Source of the DNA: Devosia sp. Leaf420
GTDB taxonomy: Bacteria > Pseudomonadota > Alphaproteobacteria > Rhizobiales > Devosiaceae
NCBI RefSeq assembly: GCF_001425445.1
Contig: NZ_LMQU01000011.1
Span: forward strand, 372,326 to 436,325
Length of the DNA: 64,000 nt
Direction of reading: 5' to 3'
Part shown: one piece after another, positions 26,254 through 34,794 of the stretch
Layout: the number at the start of each line of letters is the position of its first letter
How positions within the stretch are numbered: the stretch's first letter is position 1
Notes under the pieces: generated by a model
The model's input: only the letters and a program-made list of their open reading frames with translations
Database searches by the model: none
Told to the model about the DNA's origin: nothing
Position numbers and translations under genes: made by a program

Positions 26254-26371
26254 GGTGGTCTCGAGACATCGGGCAGGGGCAAGCTCGAATTCTGATAGAG
26301 CAGTGCCCGTAAATGTCCAGCGGCTGGCGCCGCAGAATCTCTTTTAAAGCGCGACGCCTGTCGCCGGATAC

Positions 26372-26395
26372 AAAAAAGGCCGCCAGCGGCGGCCT
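26372..26395 (-). terminator. Intrinsic terminator of the cold-shock gene
   Basis: On the minus strand GGCCGCC-GCT-GGCGGCC is followed by TTTTTTG, a textbook stem with U-tract located downstream of the cspA-like stop codon. Confidence 0.9.
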
Positions 26396-26420
26396 CCAGG
26401 CTTGGACGTCGAAGCTGAAC

Positions 26421-26636
26421 TTACTTCTGAAGGATCAGATTGATCGCGGATTCGCGGCCATCGCGACCGGTCTCTACTTCGTAAGAAAGCTTGTCGTTCT
26501 CATAAAGTCCGTCAACGCCAGAATTCTGGACAGCCGACACATGGACGAAGTGGTCCTTGCCGCCATTGTCAGGGGTGATGAAACCAAAACCCTTGGTTGC
26601 GTTGAAGAATTTTACAGTACCGTTCATGGTTGCCAT
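26421..26636 (-). CDS. Cold-shock protein (CspA family)
   Basis: RNA-binding OB-fold protein of 71 residues, the normal family length. RNP1 is seen as KGFGFITP and RNP2 as DHFVHVSAV. It melts mRNA structure at low temperature or in stationary phase. The start MATMNGTVKFF follows AAGGAAT; a second ATG three codons on is possible. About 236 bases without a gene precede it, consistent with the long structured 5' leader of cold-shock mRNAs. Confidence 0.95.
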   Translation of the reverse strand: MATMNGTVKFFNATKGFGFITPDNGGKDHFVHVSAVQNSGVDGLYENDKLSYEVETGRDGRESAINLILQK

Positions 26637-26872
26637 TTTAATATTCCTTGAGCTCGGAGCCGAAGCAAAGCGAGCGTTGCCCTCTGCAACATGCAAGAGG
26701 GGGCATAGACGTTCGCAAAGTGGATCACTGAGCCATTAACCGGATAAGGACCGGCAGGAGGCAGCCGACTTGGGCTGAAAACGCGTATCATGGTGTTTCG
26801 CACCCAATAGCGGCATTGGCAAGGCGAACGCGCCAAAAGCTCCTGCTAAAGCTCAAGGCCGTCGCGTTGACC

Positions 26873-27148
26873 TCATCCTGATATGGGTTCGCCTTTGTGC
26901 TTATCGTTTTGAACGACCGAACGGCGAAGCGGATATTCGTCCGAGAAGTAAAGGCCGCGAATAGCCTCGGCGCCGTAGCGAATTTCGTTTGCTTCGATAA
27001 TGGAGCTTGATTGAAGGCCGACGGGCAATTCCTCAATCGTGAACTGAATTGCCTCGACCAACGAGGGAAACCGCTGATATCGCGCCACCCGAGGCGAGGT
27101 ATGATGTCGTCCAGGATAGAGTTCAGCCGGCGCATTGAAATTAGTCAT
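26873..27148 (-). CDS. Small conserved hypothetical protein
   Basis: Protein of 91 residues from MTNFNAPAELYPG, with an AAAGGAC ribosome site. The core SLVEAIQFTIEELPVGLQSS followed by EIRYGAEAIRGLYFSDEYPL resembles a family of short proteins of unknown function common in Hyphomicrobiales. A longer upstream frame has no ribosome site and atypical composition. No transmembrane segment or signal peptide is visible. Confidence 0.7.
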   Translation of the reverse strand: MTNFNAPAELYPGRHHTSPRVARYQRFPSLVEAIQFTIEELPVGLQSSSIIEANEIRYGAEAIRGLYFSDEYPLRRSVVQNDKHKGEPISG

Positions 27149-27453
27149 CGCTAGTCCTTTCGAGAACGCGACATCGAGCGCCGCGTGGGCGCAACGTTCA
27201 CAATCTGAGGAAAGCGGCTGGGACCGGGAGCCAAAGGCATATGAAGCGCCACAACTCATATGGGGCACAATAGCCACTTTTGTGAGGCAGGAAACGAAGA
27301 GAGGCCCGCCACGTCTCCCGAAAGCTCGGCGACCTCGGCGCAAAATGCGCTTGGCAGTGTAGATACTGCCCAGTTTTCCGACGTCGCCTACAAATGGAGC
27401 GGTGAGAGCCATCATTGGCTGGCGGCCTTGCACACGACATGTCGTGTGCTCAG
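27149..27453. other. Intergenic region downstream of the ROK-linked sugar importer
   Basis: No gene is recognised. It contains the upstream region of the small conserved protein and, at its far end, a perfect 20-bp palindrome (27430-27449) just past the sugar-ATPase stop codon. Confidence 0.6.
27430..27449. terminator. Perfect 20-bp palindrome after the sugar-ABC ATPase gene
   Basis: GCACACGA-CATG-TCGTGTGC is fully self-complementary and lies five bases after the stop codon. As RNA it forms an 8-bp stem with a 4-nt loop but has no U-tract. An end-of-operon hairpin is most likely; a regulator site is the alternative. Confidence 0.5.
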
Positions 27454-28515
27454 CTAATTGAGGCTGACCCTTTCGCCAGTGCGGCCATCGAAAATATAGG
27501 TCTGGCGGGGATTGGCCATGATGTTCACGCTGTCGCCGGGCGTGACCACTTCTTCGCCATTGACGGTAACGACGACCGGCAGGCCGGAAACATCGACCGT
27601 CACGAACGTCTGGCCGCCGGTCGGTTCGACGAAGCTCACTTGGCCGGCAATGCCGTACGCACCGAGCTGGAGATGTTCGGGGCGGATGCCGACGCTGACC
27701 TTTTGGCCATCCGCGACCTTGGGGCCGGGCTCGAACGTGAAGACCTCGCCGCCGGCGGTGCGGGCGGTGTTGCCGGTTACGGTTGCTTCAAAGAAGTTCA
27801 TGGCCGGTGAGCCGATAAAGCCGGCAACGAAGAGATTGGCCGGCTGGCGATAGAGCTCCATCGGGGAGCCCTCCTGCTGGATGACCCCGCGATTGAGCAC
27901 CACGACCCGATCGGCAAGGGTCATCGCCTCGACCTGGTCATGCGTCACATAGACCGAAGTGACGCCCACTTTTTTATGCAGCGCCTTGATCTCGGATCGC
28001 ATCTGGACGCGCAGCTTGGCATCGAGATTGGAAAGCGGTTCGTCAAAAAGGAAAACCGAAGGGTCACGCACGACGGCACGGCCCATGGCGACACGCTGGC
28101 GCTGGCCACCTGAAAGCTGGCTGGGCTTGCGATCGAGCAGCGGTTCAAGTTCCAGCATCTGGGCTGCCTGCCGGACGCGGCTATCGATCTCGGCTTTGGG
28201 TTTCCCTGCCAGCTCGAGGTTGAAGGCCATATTCCGGTAGACGTTCATATGTGGGTAGAGCGCATAGGACTGAAACACCATAGCGATGTTGCGCTCGCGC
28301 GGCGTCAGGTCGTTGACCACCTCATTGCCGATAGCGACCTCACCGCTCGAAATGTCCTCAAGCCCAGCGATCATGCGCAGGATCGTCGACTTGCCACAGC
28401 CAGATGGGCCGACGAGAGCGACGAACTCGCCGTCTTCAATAGAGAGGTTGATGCCCTCGATTACCGAGACGGTTCCGTAGTTTTTTGCAACATTGCGGAG
28501 TTCCAAGCCGGCCAT
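27454..28515 (-). CDS. Sugar ABC transporter ATP-binding protein (UgpC/MalK-like)
   Basis: ATPase of 353 residues for a CUT1 importer. Walker [11 protein letters not shown]-loop FQSYALYPHMNVYRNM, signature [16 protein letters not shown], Walker [17 protein letters not shown] and H-loop VTHDQVEA are intact. A C-terminal TOBE/regulatory region follows from about residue 235 ([27 protein letters not shown]). It is last in the operon after binding protein and two permeases. It could also energise other CUT1 systems that lack their own ATPase. Confidence 0.95.
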   Translation of the reverse strand: MAGLELRNVAKNYGTVSVIEGINLSIEDGEFVALVGPSGCGKSTILRMIAGLEDISSGEVAIGNEVVNDLTPRERNIAMVFQSYALYPHMNVYRNMAFNLELAGKPKAEIDSRVRQAAQMLELEPLLDRKPSQLSGGQRQRVAMGRAVVRDPSVFLFDEPLSNLDAKLRVQMRSEIKALHKKVGVTSVYVTHDQVEAMTLADRVVVLNRGVIQQEGSPMELYRQPANLFVAGFIGSPAMNFFEATVTGNTARTAGGEVFTFEPGPKVADGQKVSVGIRPEHLQLGAYGIAGQVSFVEPTGGQTFVTVDVSGLPVVVTVNGEEVVTPGDSVNIMANPRQTYIFDGRTGERVSLN

Positions 28516-28524
28516 GAAAGCCTC

Positions 28525-29403
28525 CTACTTGACTGCGCCGGCAGTCAGCCCGGCAATGATGTGCTTCTGCGCCGCGAAGAAAACGATGACCGTGGGCAGG
28601 ATGGTGAGGGTGATGAAGGCAAGGATCAGTTGCCAATCGGTGCTGAATTCGCCGCGATAGACCATGATCCCCAGCGGCCATGGATATTTGCTCTCGGAAT
28701 TGAGCATGATGAGCGGCAGGATGTAGCTGTTCCAACTGCCCACGAAGGAGATGATCCCGACCGTCGCGATGATTGGGCGGCTGAGCGGCAGCGAGATGTG
28801 CCAGAAGAACCGAAGATAACCCGCGCCATCGACGAAGGCAGCGTCGAAGAGTTCAGTCGGCAGGCTCCGGAAATAATTGCGGAAGAGCAAGATGCTCATG
28901 CCGAGCCCGAAGGCCACCTGCGGCAGCACCACGCCCCAATAGGTATCGAGAAGGCCCAAATCCCGGATGCGGATAAAGAGCGGCAGGATGGCCGTCGCAG
29001 CCGGAAACATCAGCCCGATCAGGAAGTAATTGAGCAGGAACTGCGAGCCGAAGAATTTGACATGGGCGAAGGTGAACGCCGCCATGGCGGCAAAGGCCAG
29101 CGTCAGGAAGACCGTGAGCCCCGCGATGAGCAGAGAATTGCCCATTTGCAGCCAGTAACGCTGGGAAAACAGGATGTCGGCATAGTTCGAGACCATCCAG
29201 GTCGATGGCAGGCCGAAAGCATTGCCGCGGAGGTCGCCCAGCGTCTTGAAGCCGCCGAGTGCAGTCGTGACCAGGGGAATAACCACAACCGCGGCAAAAA
29301 TGATGAGGCAGGTATAAAGGTAAGCCTTGGTGCCGAAGCGGAGGCTGCGCCCCGGTGTCTGGGCCTTGGCGGCGTCGATGGGATTGGTGGCGGTGTCAGT
29401 CAT
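28525..29403 (-). CDS. Carbohydrate ABC transporter permease (MalG-like)
   Basis: Inner-membrane subunit of 292 residues with six helices. The first helix (YLYTCLIIFAAVVVIPLVTT) is followed by TTALGGFKTLGDLRG. The coupling loop reads FDAAFVDGAGYLRFFW, and the end AGLTAGAVK is typical of MalG-type proteins. The start overlaps the MalF-like gene by eight bases. Confidence 0.94.
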   Translation of the reverse strand: MTDTATNPIDAAKAQTPGRSLRFGTKAYLYTCLIIFAAVVVIPLVTTALGGFKTLGDLRGNAFGLPSTWMVSNYADILFSQRYWLQMGNSLLIAGLTVFLTLAFAAMAAFTFAHVKFFGSQFLLNYFLIGLMFPAATAILPLFIRIRDLGLLDTYWGVVLPQVAFGLGMSILLFRNYFRSLPTELFDAAFVDGAGYLRFFWHISLPLSRPIIATVGIISFVGSWNSYILPLIMLNSESKYPWPLGIMVYRGEFSTDWQLILAFITLTILPTVIVFFAAQKHIIAGLTAGAVK

Positions 29404-30331
29404 TTTTCATGAAGATCCGCTTGTAGGAGAAAGCGAGGGTGACGCAGATGACGAACAGCACGACGCCCACGGCCGAACCGAAGCCGACCTGCATGCGCAT
29501 GACCCCGAAACTGTAAAGGAAGGTCACGAGCGTCTGCGTGGAGTTCGAGGGACCACCGCCGGTGAGCGGCATGATCATGTCAAAGAGCTGCAGCGATCCG
29601 ATCACGGCAAAGAAGACCGAGAGGCGTACCGTCGAGCCCAGCAATGGCAGGGTGACCTGGCGGAACTTCTGCCATCCAGTCGCCCCATCGATATCGGCAG
29701 CCTCGAGCACGCTTTTGTCGATCGCCTGGAGCCCGGCGATAAACAGCATCATGTGAAAACCGAAGTATTTCCAGACTATGACGCCAAGCACGGCCGAGAA
29801 GGCAGCGTTCTTGTCGGCAAGCCAGAAGGGCGCGTTAAGGCCCATCATATGGTAGATATTGGCGACGAGCCCGAATTCGCCATCGTAGACGAAGCGCCAG
29901 ATCATGCCCGCAGCAACGTCGGCCAGCACATAGGGCAAGAAGAAGATCAGCCGGAAAAAGGTCGCGCCCTTGATATGCTTGGTGACCATGGTCGCAAGCC
30001 AGAGCGCGAGCGGCACCTGGATGCAGATCGAAACGAGGATGATGAGCCCGTTATTGACGAGAGCGTTGCGGAAGGCGCCCTGACGGAAGATCAGCTCATA
30101 ATTTTTCCAGCCGATCCACTGCGTCGGCAGGCCATATCCGTTCCAGTTGTAGAACGAATACCAGGCCGCCTCGCCCATGGGCAGAATGACAAAGACGGTG
30201 AACAGCAGCAGCGCTGGCGGCAGGAAGAGCACCAGAACCGGCCATTTGCCGCGGATGCGGGCACGTCGAACTTTTGGGCGGGCGAGCGCGGTTCCGGCGG
30301 ACAAGCCGGGCGCTGCAACAGTCTCAGTCAT
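29396..30331 (-). CDS. Carbohydrate ABC transporter permease (MalF-like)
   Basis: Inner-membrane subunit of 311 residues. The cytoplasmic N-terminus (ARPKVRRARIRGKWPV) precedes LVLFLPPALLLFTVFVILPM. The coupling loop reads LEAADIDGATGWQKFRQV. The ATG of MTETVAAPG is chosen because AAAGGTGAG lies eight bases upstream; a GTG three codons earlier is possible. A hairpin sits between this gene and the binding-protein gene. Confidence 0.93.
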   Translation of the reverse strand: MTETVAAPGLSAGTALARPKVRRARIRGKWPVLVLFLPPALLLFTVFVILPMGEAAWYSFYNWNGYGLPTQWIGWKNYELIFRQGAFRNALVNNGLIILVSICIQVPLALWLATMVTKHIKGATFFRLIFFLPYVLADVAAGMIWRFVYDGEFGLVANIYHMMGLNAPFWLADKNAAFSAVLGVIVWKYFGFHMMLFIAGLQAIDKSVLEAADIDGATGWQKFRQVTLPLLGSTVRLSVFFAVIGSLQLFDMIMPLTGGGPSNSTQTLVTFLYSFGVMRMQVGFGSAVGVVLFVICVTLAFSYKRIFMKND

Positions 30332-30361
30332 CCATCTCACCTTTCAACGACCGAAGGGAGA

Positions 30362-30387
30362 AGCGGGCAACCGCAAGGCTGCCCGCT
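30362..30387 (-). terminator. Hairpin between binding-protein and MalF-like genes
   Basis: The arms AGCGGGCA and TGCCCGCT enclose a 10-nt loop, with no U-tract. A 3' stabiliser or partial attenuator is likely, in line with the other binding-protein/permease gaps of this window. Confidence 0.55.
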
Positions 30388-30392
30388 CGCGC

Positions 30393-31685
30393 TCACATCT
30401 CCATCGAGAAGGCGTCCTGCACCTGCTGCAGAGCATCTTCGGGCGTGACCTGGCCGGAGACCAGTTCGACGGACATGTCATTGACGACACGACCGACATT
30501 GGGGCCGAGATCCTGGTCGAGATAGTTCTGGTGCCAGGTGGCCTTGGCCATCTGCGCAGCACTATCGGCGAGGCTCGGATCCTTGACACTGGCATCCGAG
30601 CCAAGGGCCGTCGGCAGAATATTGTTCTTTTCAGCCAACAGCCCGGCGTTTTCGACCGTCATGTAATGGATGAAATCTTCGGTTTCCGGCGGGGCATTGG
30701 TGGTGACCACCCAGCCATTGAGACCACCGAAATCGTCGGTCACGACGCCGGCCCCGCCATCGACCAGCGGGAAGGCGAAGCGCCCGATGGCGTCTTCGGC
30801 AAGGCCCTTGCCGTCGGTTGCGGCATTGGCCTGGTTCTGCGGCGTCGCGGTGTTTTCAAAGCTGAGCACCATGGCAGCGCGGCCATCGGCGAACACGGCC
30901 TGCGTATCGGGCCAGGTCGCGCCGAGATAGCCTTCCTGGAATGGCTCCATGGCGCCAAGGTCCGCCAGCATCTGGCTCGCTTTTACAAAGCCTTCACCCT
31001 GGAAGCCCTCACCGGCCTTGGCCGCGTCGAACCCATCCTTGCCGAGCTCGCGCATGGCGAGATAGCTCCAGAAGAAGTGGATGGGCCACTTGTCTCCACC
31101 GCCACCGGCAATCGGGGTGATCCCGGCATCCTTGAGCTTTTGTACGGCCGCCGTAAAATCGGTCCAGGTCTTGATGCCATTGGCATCAACGCCCGCCTGC
31201 TCGAACAGCGCCTTGTTGTAGAAAAAGGACACAAGGCCCGACTGAACGGGGGCGGCCCAGACCTTGCCGTCGATGCTGAGGCCATCGACCGCTGCCGGGC
31301 TCACCGCATTGCGCCAGGCGCCATTATCGGCATCCATGGCCGCGGTGATGTCGCGGATGGCGCCGGTTTCGGTCTGCGCTTTCAACACGCCACCGCCCCA
31401 GGTGTAGAACATGGATGGCGCATCGTTCGATTGCAGCAGCGTCGGTAGCTTGGCTTTGAAAGCCTCGTTTTCAAGGAACTGGAATTCGATTTTGACATCG
31501 GGATGTTCCGCCTCGTAATTAGCGGCGATTTCCTGCCAGGTGGCAAGACGATCCGGATTGGATTCAAGGTGCAGCCATTTGATGGTGGACTGCGCTGCCG
31601 CATCGGATACAGTCGAGGCCAGCGCAACGGCGCTGAGGGCAAGCACGAGCGATCGCCTGGACAGGCGTCCGAAAACCAGATTCAT
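30393..31685 (-). CDS. Sugar ABC transporter substrate-binding protein (family 1)
   Basis: Periplasmic receptor of 430 residues. The signal peptide (RRSLVLALSAVALASTVSDA) ends near AAA-Q. The mature part has IKWLHLESNPDRLATWQEIA, DVKIEFQFLENEAFKAKLPT, and the family 1 stretch NDAPSMFYTWGGG. MNLVFGRL is the chosen start because of a GGGAGGAAC site; a start seven codons earlier would overlap it. It is transcribed divergently from the ROK regulator, whose operator-like sites overlap its promoter. The sugar is unknown. Confidence 0.93.
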   Translation of the reverse strand: MNLVFGRLSRRSLVLALSAVALASTVSDAAAQSTIKWLHLESNPDRLATWQEIAANYEAEHPDVKIEFQFLENEAFKAKLPTLLQSNDAPSMFYTWGGGVLKAQTETGAIRDITAAMDADNGAWRNAVSPAAVDGLSIDGKVWAAPVQSGLVSFFYNKALFEQAGVDANGIKTWTDFTAAVQKLKDAGITPIAGGGGDKWPIHFFWSYLAMRELGKDGFDAAKAGEGFQGEGFVKASQMLADLGAMEPFQEGYLGATWPDTQAVFADGRAAMVLSFENTATPQNQANAATDGKGLAEDAIGRFAFPLVDGGAGVVTDDFGGLNGWVVTTNAPPETEDFIHYMTVENAGLLAEKNNILPTALGSDASVKDPSLADSAAQMAKATWHQNYLDQDLGPNVGRVVNDMSVELVSGQVTPEDALQQVQDAFSMEM

Positions 31686-31720
31686 GATGTTCCTCCCGTC
31701 GGACATTTTGTCCGTTATGC

Positions 31721-31755
31721 GGAATTAATAGGCTCGCCGATTCACCGATTGTCAA
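31721..31755 (-). promoter_or_regulatory. Promoter of the sugar-binding-protein operon with candidate ROK operator
   Basis: On the minus strand TTGACA (31750-31755) is followed by CCTATTAAT as the -10 region. The overlapping element GGAATTAATAGGCTCGCCGATT (31721-31742) closely matches one in the divergent ROK promoter and has inverted arms TTAAT and ATTCA. Confidence 0.5.
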
Positions 31756-31822
31756 TACCTTCAGACCGCCATTGCCCTAAGCGCCGGGAGACAGGAGGTT
31801 TGGCACTTGCTAATCGACGATT

Positions 31823-31865
31823 TTGGCTGCTAGAGTTTTTTGAATTAATACGCATCGCTGATTAA
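31823..31865 (+). promoter_or_regulatory. Promoter of the ROK regulator with candidate operator
   Basis: TTGGCT (31823-31828), 17 bases, then TAATAC (31846-31851) make a good sigma-70-type promoter. The element GAATTAATACGCATCGCTGATTAA covers the -10 and has perfect arms TTAAT-N11-ATTAA. It matches the site on the divergent side, which suggests that one regulator controls both. Confidence 0.55.
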
Positions 31866-31895
31866 AGCGAGCGCCGGGAGGCTGAAGACGGGATC

Positions 31896-33131
31896 ATGAA
31901 GACTGCCGATCCTGAACTCATGCGAGCGATCAACCGCTTCCATGTGCTCGATACCATCCGCCGCTATGGCGCCATTTCTCGCGTCGAAATTGGCGAGCGG
32001 ATCCAGCTTTCGCCCACCACCGTCTCGGCAATCACCGGTTCGTTGATCGAAGATGGGCTGATCCTCGCCCAACATGAGGGTGACCTGCGCGGTGGCAATC
32101 GAGGCCGGCCCCGGGTGATGCTCGCGCTCAATCCCAAGGCGGCGCGTGTCGTTGGCGCCAAGATCGCCGCCAATCGCCTTGCCTTCGTCGTCACCGATTT
32201 TCAGGGCGATATCCTCGCCGAACTGATCCTGCCCCTGCGGGTCGATCGGCTGCCGCTATCGGTCATCGCCGATCTTGTCGAGGATGGCGTGCGACGCTGC
32301 GTGCTCGATGCCGGCATCGCCATGGAAGACATAAAATCCGTCGCCGTTTCCCTGCCCGGCATCATCGAGCATGGCTCGGGACTTGTCCGCGCCAGCAGTA
32401 TTTTCCGCGATGCCGATGTGCCGCTCAAGGAGGCCCTGGTGGAGCGGCTCGGCATCGACGTTATCGTCGAGAGCGATGCGAATGCCATCACCATGGGCGA
32501 GCACTGGTTCGGCCAGGCGCGCGATTGCGACGACTTTGTCCTCGTCGCCATCGAGGACAATCTCACTCTCGGCGTGATGCATGGCGGCCAGATCTTCCGC
32601 GGCGCACGAGAACTCAGTCTGACGCTGGGCGACATGGTCATGGGGGCCGATCCCGACCACGCGGTAAAACTGGCCGATGTCGCGAGCGAAAAAGCGATCA
32701 TCAATGGCGAAGTCAGCGATCCACGGATGCGCGACGCCATTCGCCTCGGTAGCGGCATGAGCCAGGTCCGCGGCATGATCGAAGCCGGCGACAACAAGCT
32801 GCGGGTTGCCGCGAACAAGGCCGGCGCGGCCCTTGGGATTGCCATCGCCAATCTCGTCGCGCTCTTTGCGCCACCGCGCGTCATTCTGGTCGGCTCGACA
32901 CTAACGCTCGGGCCGCATCTCCTCGATGCGCTCCACAGCAGTTTTGCCAAGGCCATTCCCCAATCGCTGCGGGAGGTGGCGGAAATCGTCATCGAAAACG
33001 CCGACGACCGCCTCTGGGCTCGCGGCGCCGCCGCGGTGGCACTTGGCGAACTCTACGGCTCGCCCTGGGGGACCACGGGCCCGGCGAGAACCTTCAATGC
33101 CGATGCGCTCGAAAGCGGCAAAAGCCCGTGA
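31896..33131 (+). CDS. ROK-family transcriptional regulator (NagC/XylR type)
   Basis: Repressor of 411 residues. An N-terminal winged helix (RYGAISRVEIGERIQLSPTT, VSAITGSLIEDGLI) is followed by a ROK sugar-kinase-like domain (GAKIAANRLAFVVTDFQGDI, VAVSLPGIIEHGSG). The zinc motif CxCGxxGC usual in NagC-type proteins is not present in the expected central position. The protein may therefore fold without the structural zinc. It is divergent from the sugar importer and upstream of thuA, so it probably responds to the transported sugar. Confidence 0.9.
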   Translation: MKTADPELMRAINRFHVLDTIRRYGAISRVEIGERIQLSPTTVSAITGSLIEDGLILAQHEGDLRGGNRGRPRVMLALNPKAARVVGAKIAANRLAFVVTDFQGDILAELILPLRVDRLPLSVIADLVEDGVRRCVLDAGIAMEDIKSVAVSLPGIIEHGSGLVRASSIFRDADVPLKEALVERLGIDVIVESDANAITMGEHWFGQARDCDDFVLVAIEDNLTLGVMHGGQIFRGARELSLTLGDMVMGADPDHAVKLADVASEKAIINGEVSDPRMRDAIRLGSGMSQVRGMIEAGDNKLRVAANKAGAALGIAIANLVALFAPPRVILVGSTLTLGPHLLDALHSSFAKAIPQSLREVAEIVIENADDRLWARGAAAVALGELYGSPWGTTGPARTFNADALESGKSP

Positions 33132-33162
33132 GCAATTCGCGATCCATCACCAGGTCGGTCAA

Positions 33163-33181
33163 CCGGCTAACTTAGCCGGTG
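33163..33181. promoter_or_regulatory. Palindrome ACCGGCTAA-C-TTAGCCGGT between the ROK gene and thuA
   Basis: Nine-base perfect arms around one base, in the 102-bp spacer ahead of thuA. It could be an operator or an RNA hairpin. It differs from the AATTAATA elements in front of the ROK gene. Confidence 0.4.
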
Positions 33182-33233
33182 GCGCCCGATTGCGGCGGCG
33201 TCTCGGCTCACCAAAGCAAGAGGAGGAAAGACT

Positions 33234-33875
33234 ATGCGGGAAGCTCTCATCGTTTGGGGTGGCTGGAGTGGACATGAGCCGGAGCAGTGTGCCGACATTA
33301 TTCGCGGCATGCTCGAGGAAGACGGCTTCAAGGTCTATGTCGAGAACACGACCGAGGCCTTCGCCGATCCTTCGGTAAAAGATCTCAGCCTCATCGTGCC
33401 GATTTTCACCATGAGCAAAATCGAGAAGGAAGAGCTCAGCATGCTCACCGAGGCCGTGCGCGGCGGCGGGGGCCTTGCCGGATATCACGGCGGCATGGGC
33501 GATGCTTTTCGCGATGCGGTCGACTATCAGTTCATGGTTGGCGGCCAGTGGGTCGCACACCCGGGGAACATCATCGACTATCGCGTCGACATCACCCGGC
33601 CCGACGATCCGGTGATGGAAGGCATCGAAAGCTTTCCCTATCGCTCCGAGCAATACTACATGCATGTCGACCCCTCGAACGAGGTGTTGGCGACGACCAC
33701 TTTCAACGGCGATCATGCCTATTGGATCGACGGGATCACCATGCCGGTGGTCTGGAAACGCAAATATGGCGAAGGCCGCGTGTTCTATTCTTCGCTCGGC
33801 CATGTCGCTTCAGAATTCGAAGTGCCGCAAATGCGCACGATCCTCCGCCGCGGCATGAACTGGGCCGCCCGATAG
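33234..33875 (+). CDS. thuA: ThuA domain protein (trehalose-utilisation type)
   Basis: Class I glutamine-amidotransferase-like fold, 213 residues. It opens ALIVWGGWSGHEPEQCADII and has the ThuA core GGGGLAGYHGGMGDAF, GGQWVAHPGN and VVWKRKYGEGRVFYSSLGH. In Sinorhizobium, ThuA works with ThuB in trehalose and related disaccharide utilisation. No ThuB-like Gfo/Idh dehydrogenase is nearby here. The start has a strong GGAGGAAAG site. It probably acts on the sugar brought in by the divergent importer. Confidence 0.9.
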   Translation: MREALIVWGGWSGHEPEQCADIIRGMLEEDGFKVYVENTTEAFADPSVKDLSLIVPIFTMSKIEKEELSMLTEAVRGGGGLAGYHGGMGDAFRDAVDYQFMVGGQWVAHPGNIIDYRVDITRPDDPVMEGIESFPYRSEQYYMHVDPSNEVLATTTFNGDHAYWIDGITMPVVWKRKYGEGRVFYSSLGHVASEFEVPQMRTILRRGMNWAAR

Positions 33876-33885
33876 GCAGGTTAAA

Positions 33886-33913
33886 ACGGGGCGCCCCAAT
33901 GGGGCCGCCCCGT
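33886..33913 (+). terminator. Hairpin after thuA
   Basis: ACGGGGCGCCCC, loop AAT, then GGGGCCGCCCCGT form a stem of about 12 bp with one bulge. Only GTGTAG follows, so it is not a canonical terminator. It separates thuA from the phosphodiesterase gene. Confidence 0.5.
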
Positions 33914-33988
33914 GTAGATTGGCGGCTCTGTCCTCTCGCTGACATCAAACTACGTCAGACTGCCAAAAACCTAGCGGACCGCTCAGCC

Positions 33989-34768
33989 ATGACCCTCAAA
34001 TTCATCGTCCTCAGCGACCTCCACGTCATGCCCGAGGGCGAGCTGTCGATGACGCTCGACACCGGCGCCAGGCTTGAGCAAGCCGTCCAAACCATCGCCA
34101 CCCGCTACCACAATGTCGACTTCTGCGTCCTTGCCGGGGACCTCACAGATCTCGGTCAACCCGCCGCCTATGAACGCCTCAAGTCACTGATCGATCGTAT
34201 AGATATCCCGGTCCACCTGACCCTCGGCAATCATGACGATCGCGAGACTTTCCTCTCGGTCTTCGGCGAGGAATATGTCGCCGAAACCGGCAAGATTGAC
34301 AAAGCCTTCGACGCCAAAGGCTACCGGATCATTCTCCTCGATTCCTCCGAGCCCGGCCGCGTCGACGGCATTCTCACCGACGCCCAGAGCGCCTGGCTAA
34401 AGGCCCGACTTGCCGAGGCATTGGACCGCCCGGTCATCGTGATGCTCCATCACAATGCCAATGCGCTCCACATCAATTCCGATGATATCCGCATCCGCAA
34501 CGCCGAGCCGTTCATCGCCGCACTCAAGACCCATCCCGATATTCGCCAAGTCATTGCCGGCCATGTCCACCTGACCTCGACTGCCCTCTGGCGCGGCATC
34601 CCCTTCACCACCCTTGCCGGCGGCCACTATTACTGCACGGTGGACCAGGACCACGTTCCCATGCGCCGCCTTGCCGGCCCGGCGCAAATGGCCTTCGTCA
34701 TCGGCGAAGAGGACCAGACCACAGTGCATTTCGATAGCTATATCGACGGCAATCCCGAAATCGCCTAA
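33989..34768 (+). CDS. Metallophosphoesterase (class III cyclic-nucleotide/glycerophosphodiester phosphodiesterase-like)
   Basis: Calcineurin-like dimetal phosphoesterase, 259 residues. All five metal motifs are visible: LSDLH, AGDLTD, GNHDDR, HHNAN and AGHVHL. Size and motif spacing resemble CpdA or GpdQ, which cleave cyclic nucleotides or glycerophosphodiesters. It begins MTLKFIVLSDLH; a much longer frame in register with it runs antiparallel to thuA reading and is a shadow. It may belong to the ThuA unit or stand alone; nothing fixes its substrate. Confidence 0.88.
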   Translation: MTLKFIVLSDLHVMPEGELSMTLDTGARLEQAVQTIATRYHNVDFCVLAGDLTDLGQPAAYERLKSLIDRIDIPVHLTLGNHDDRETFLSVFGEEYVAETGKIDKAFDAKGYRIILLDSSEPGRVDGILTDAQSAWLKARLAEALDRPVIVMLHHNANALHINSDDIRIRNAEPFIAALKTHPDIRQVIAGHVHLTSTALWRGIPFTTLAGGHYYCTVDQDHVPMRRLAGPAQMAFVIGEEDQTTVHFDSYIDGNPEIA

Positions 34769-34794
34769 GCGAGACCGCTTCTGATAGGCCTTCG

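Noticed and set aside
30331-30340. GTG as start of the MalF-like permease
   Set aside because: The ATG three codons later has the better-spaced AAAGGTGAG ribosome site.
33886-33913. Canonical intrinsic terminator after thuA
   Set aside because: The stem is strong but no T-run follows on the plus strand, so it was kept only as a hairpin of uncertain role.
33287-33988. Upstream extension that would fuse about 234 residues to the phosphodiesterase
   Set aside because: It runs out of frame through thuA and a hairpin. The phosphoesterase fold begins at the chosen ATG.
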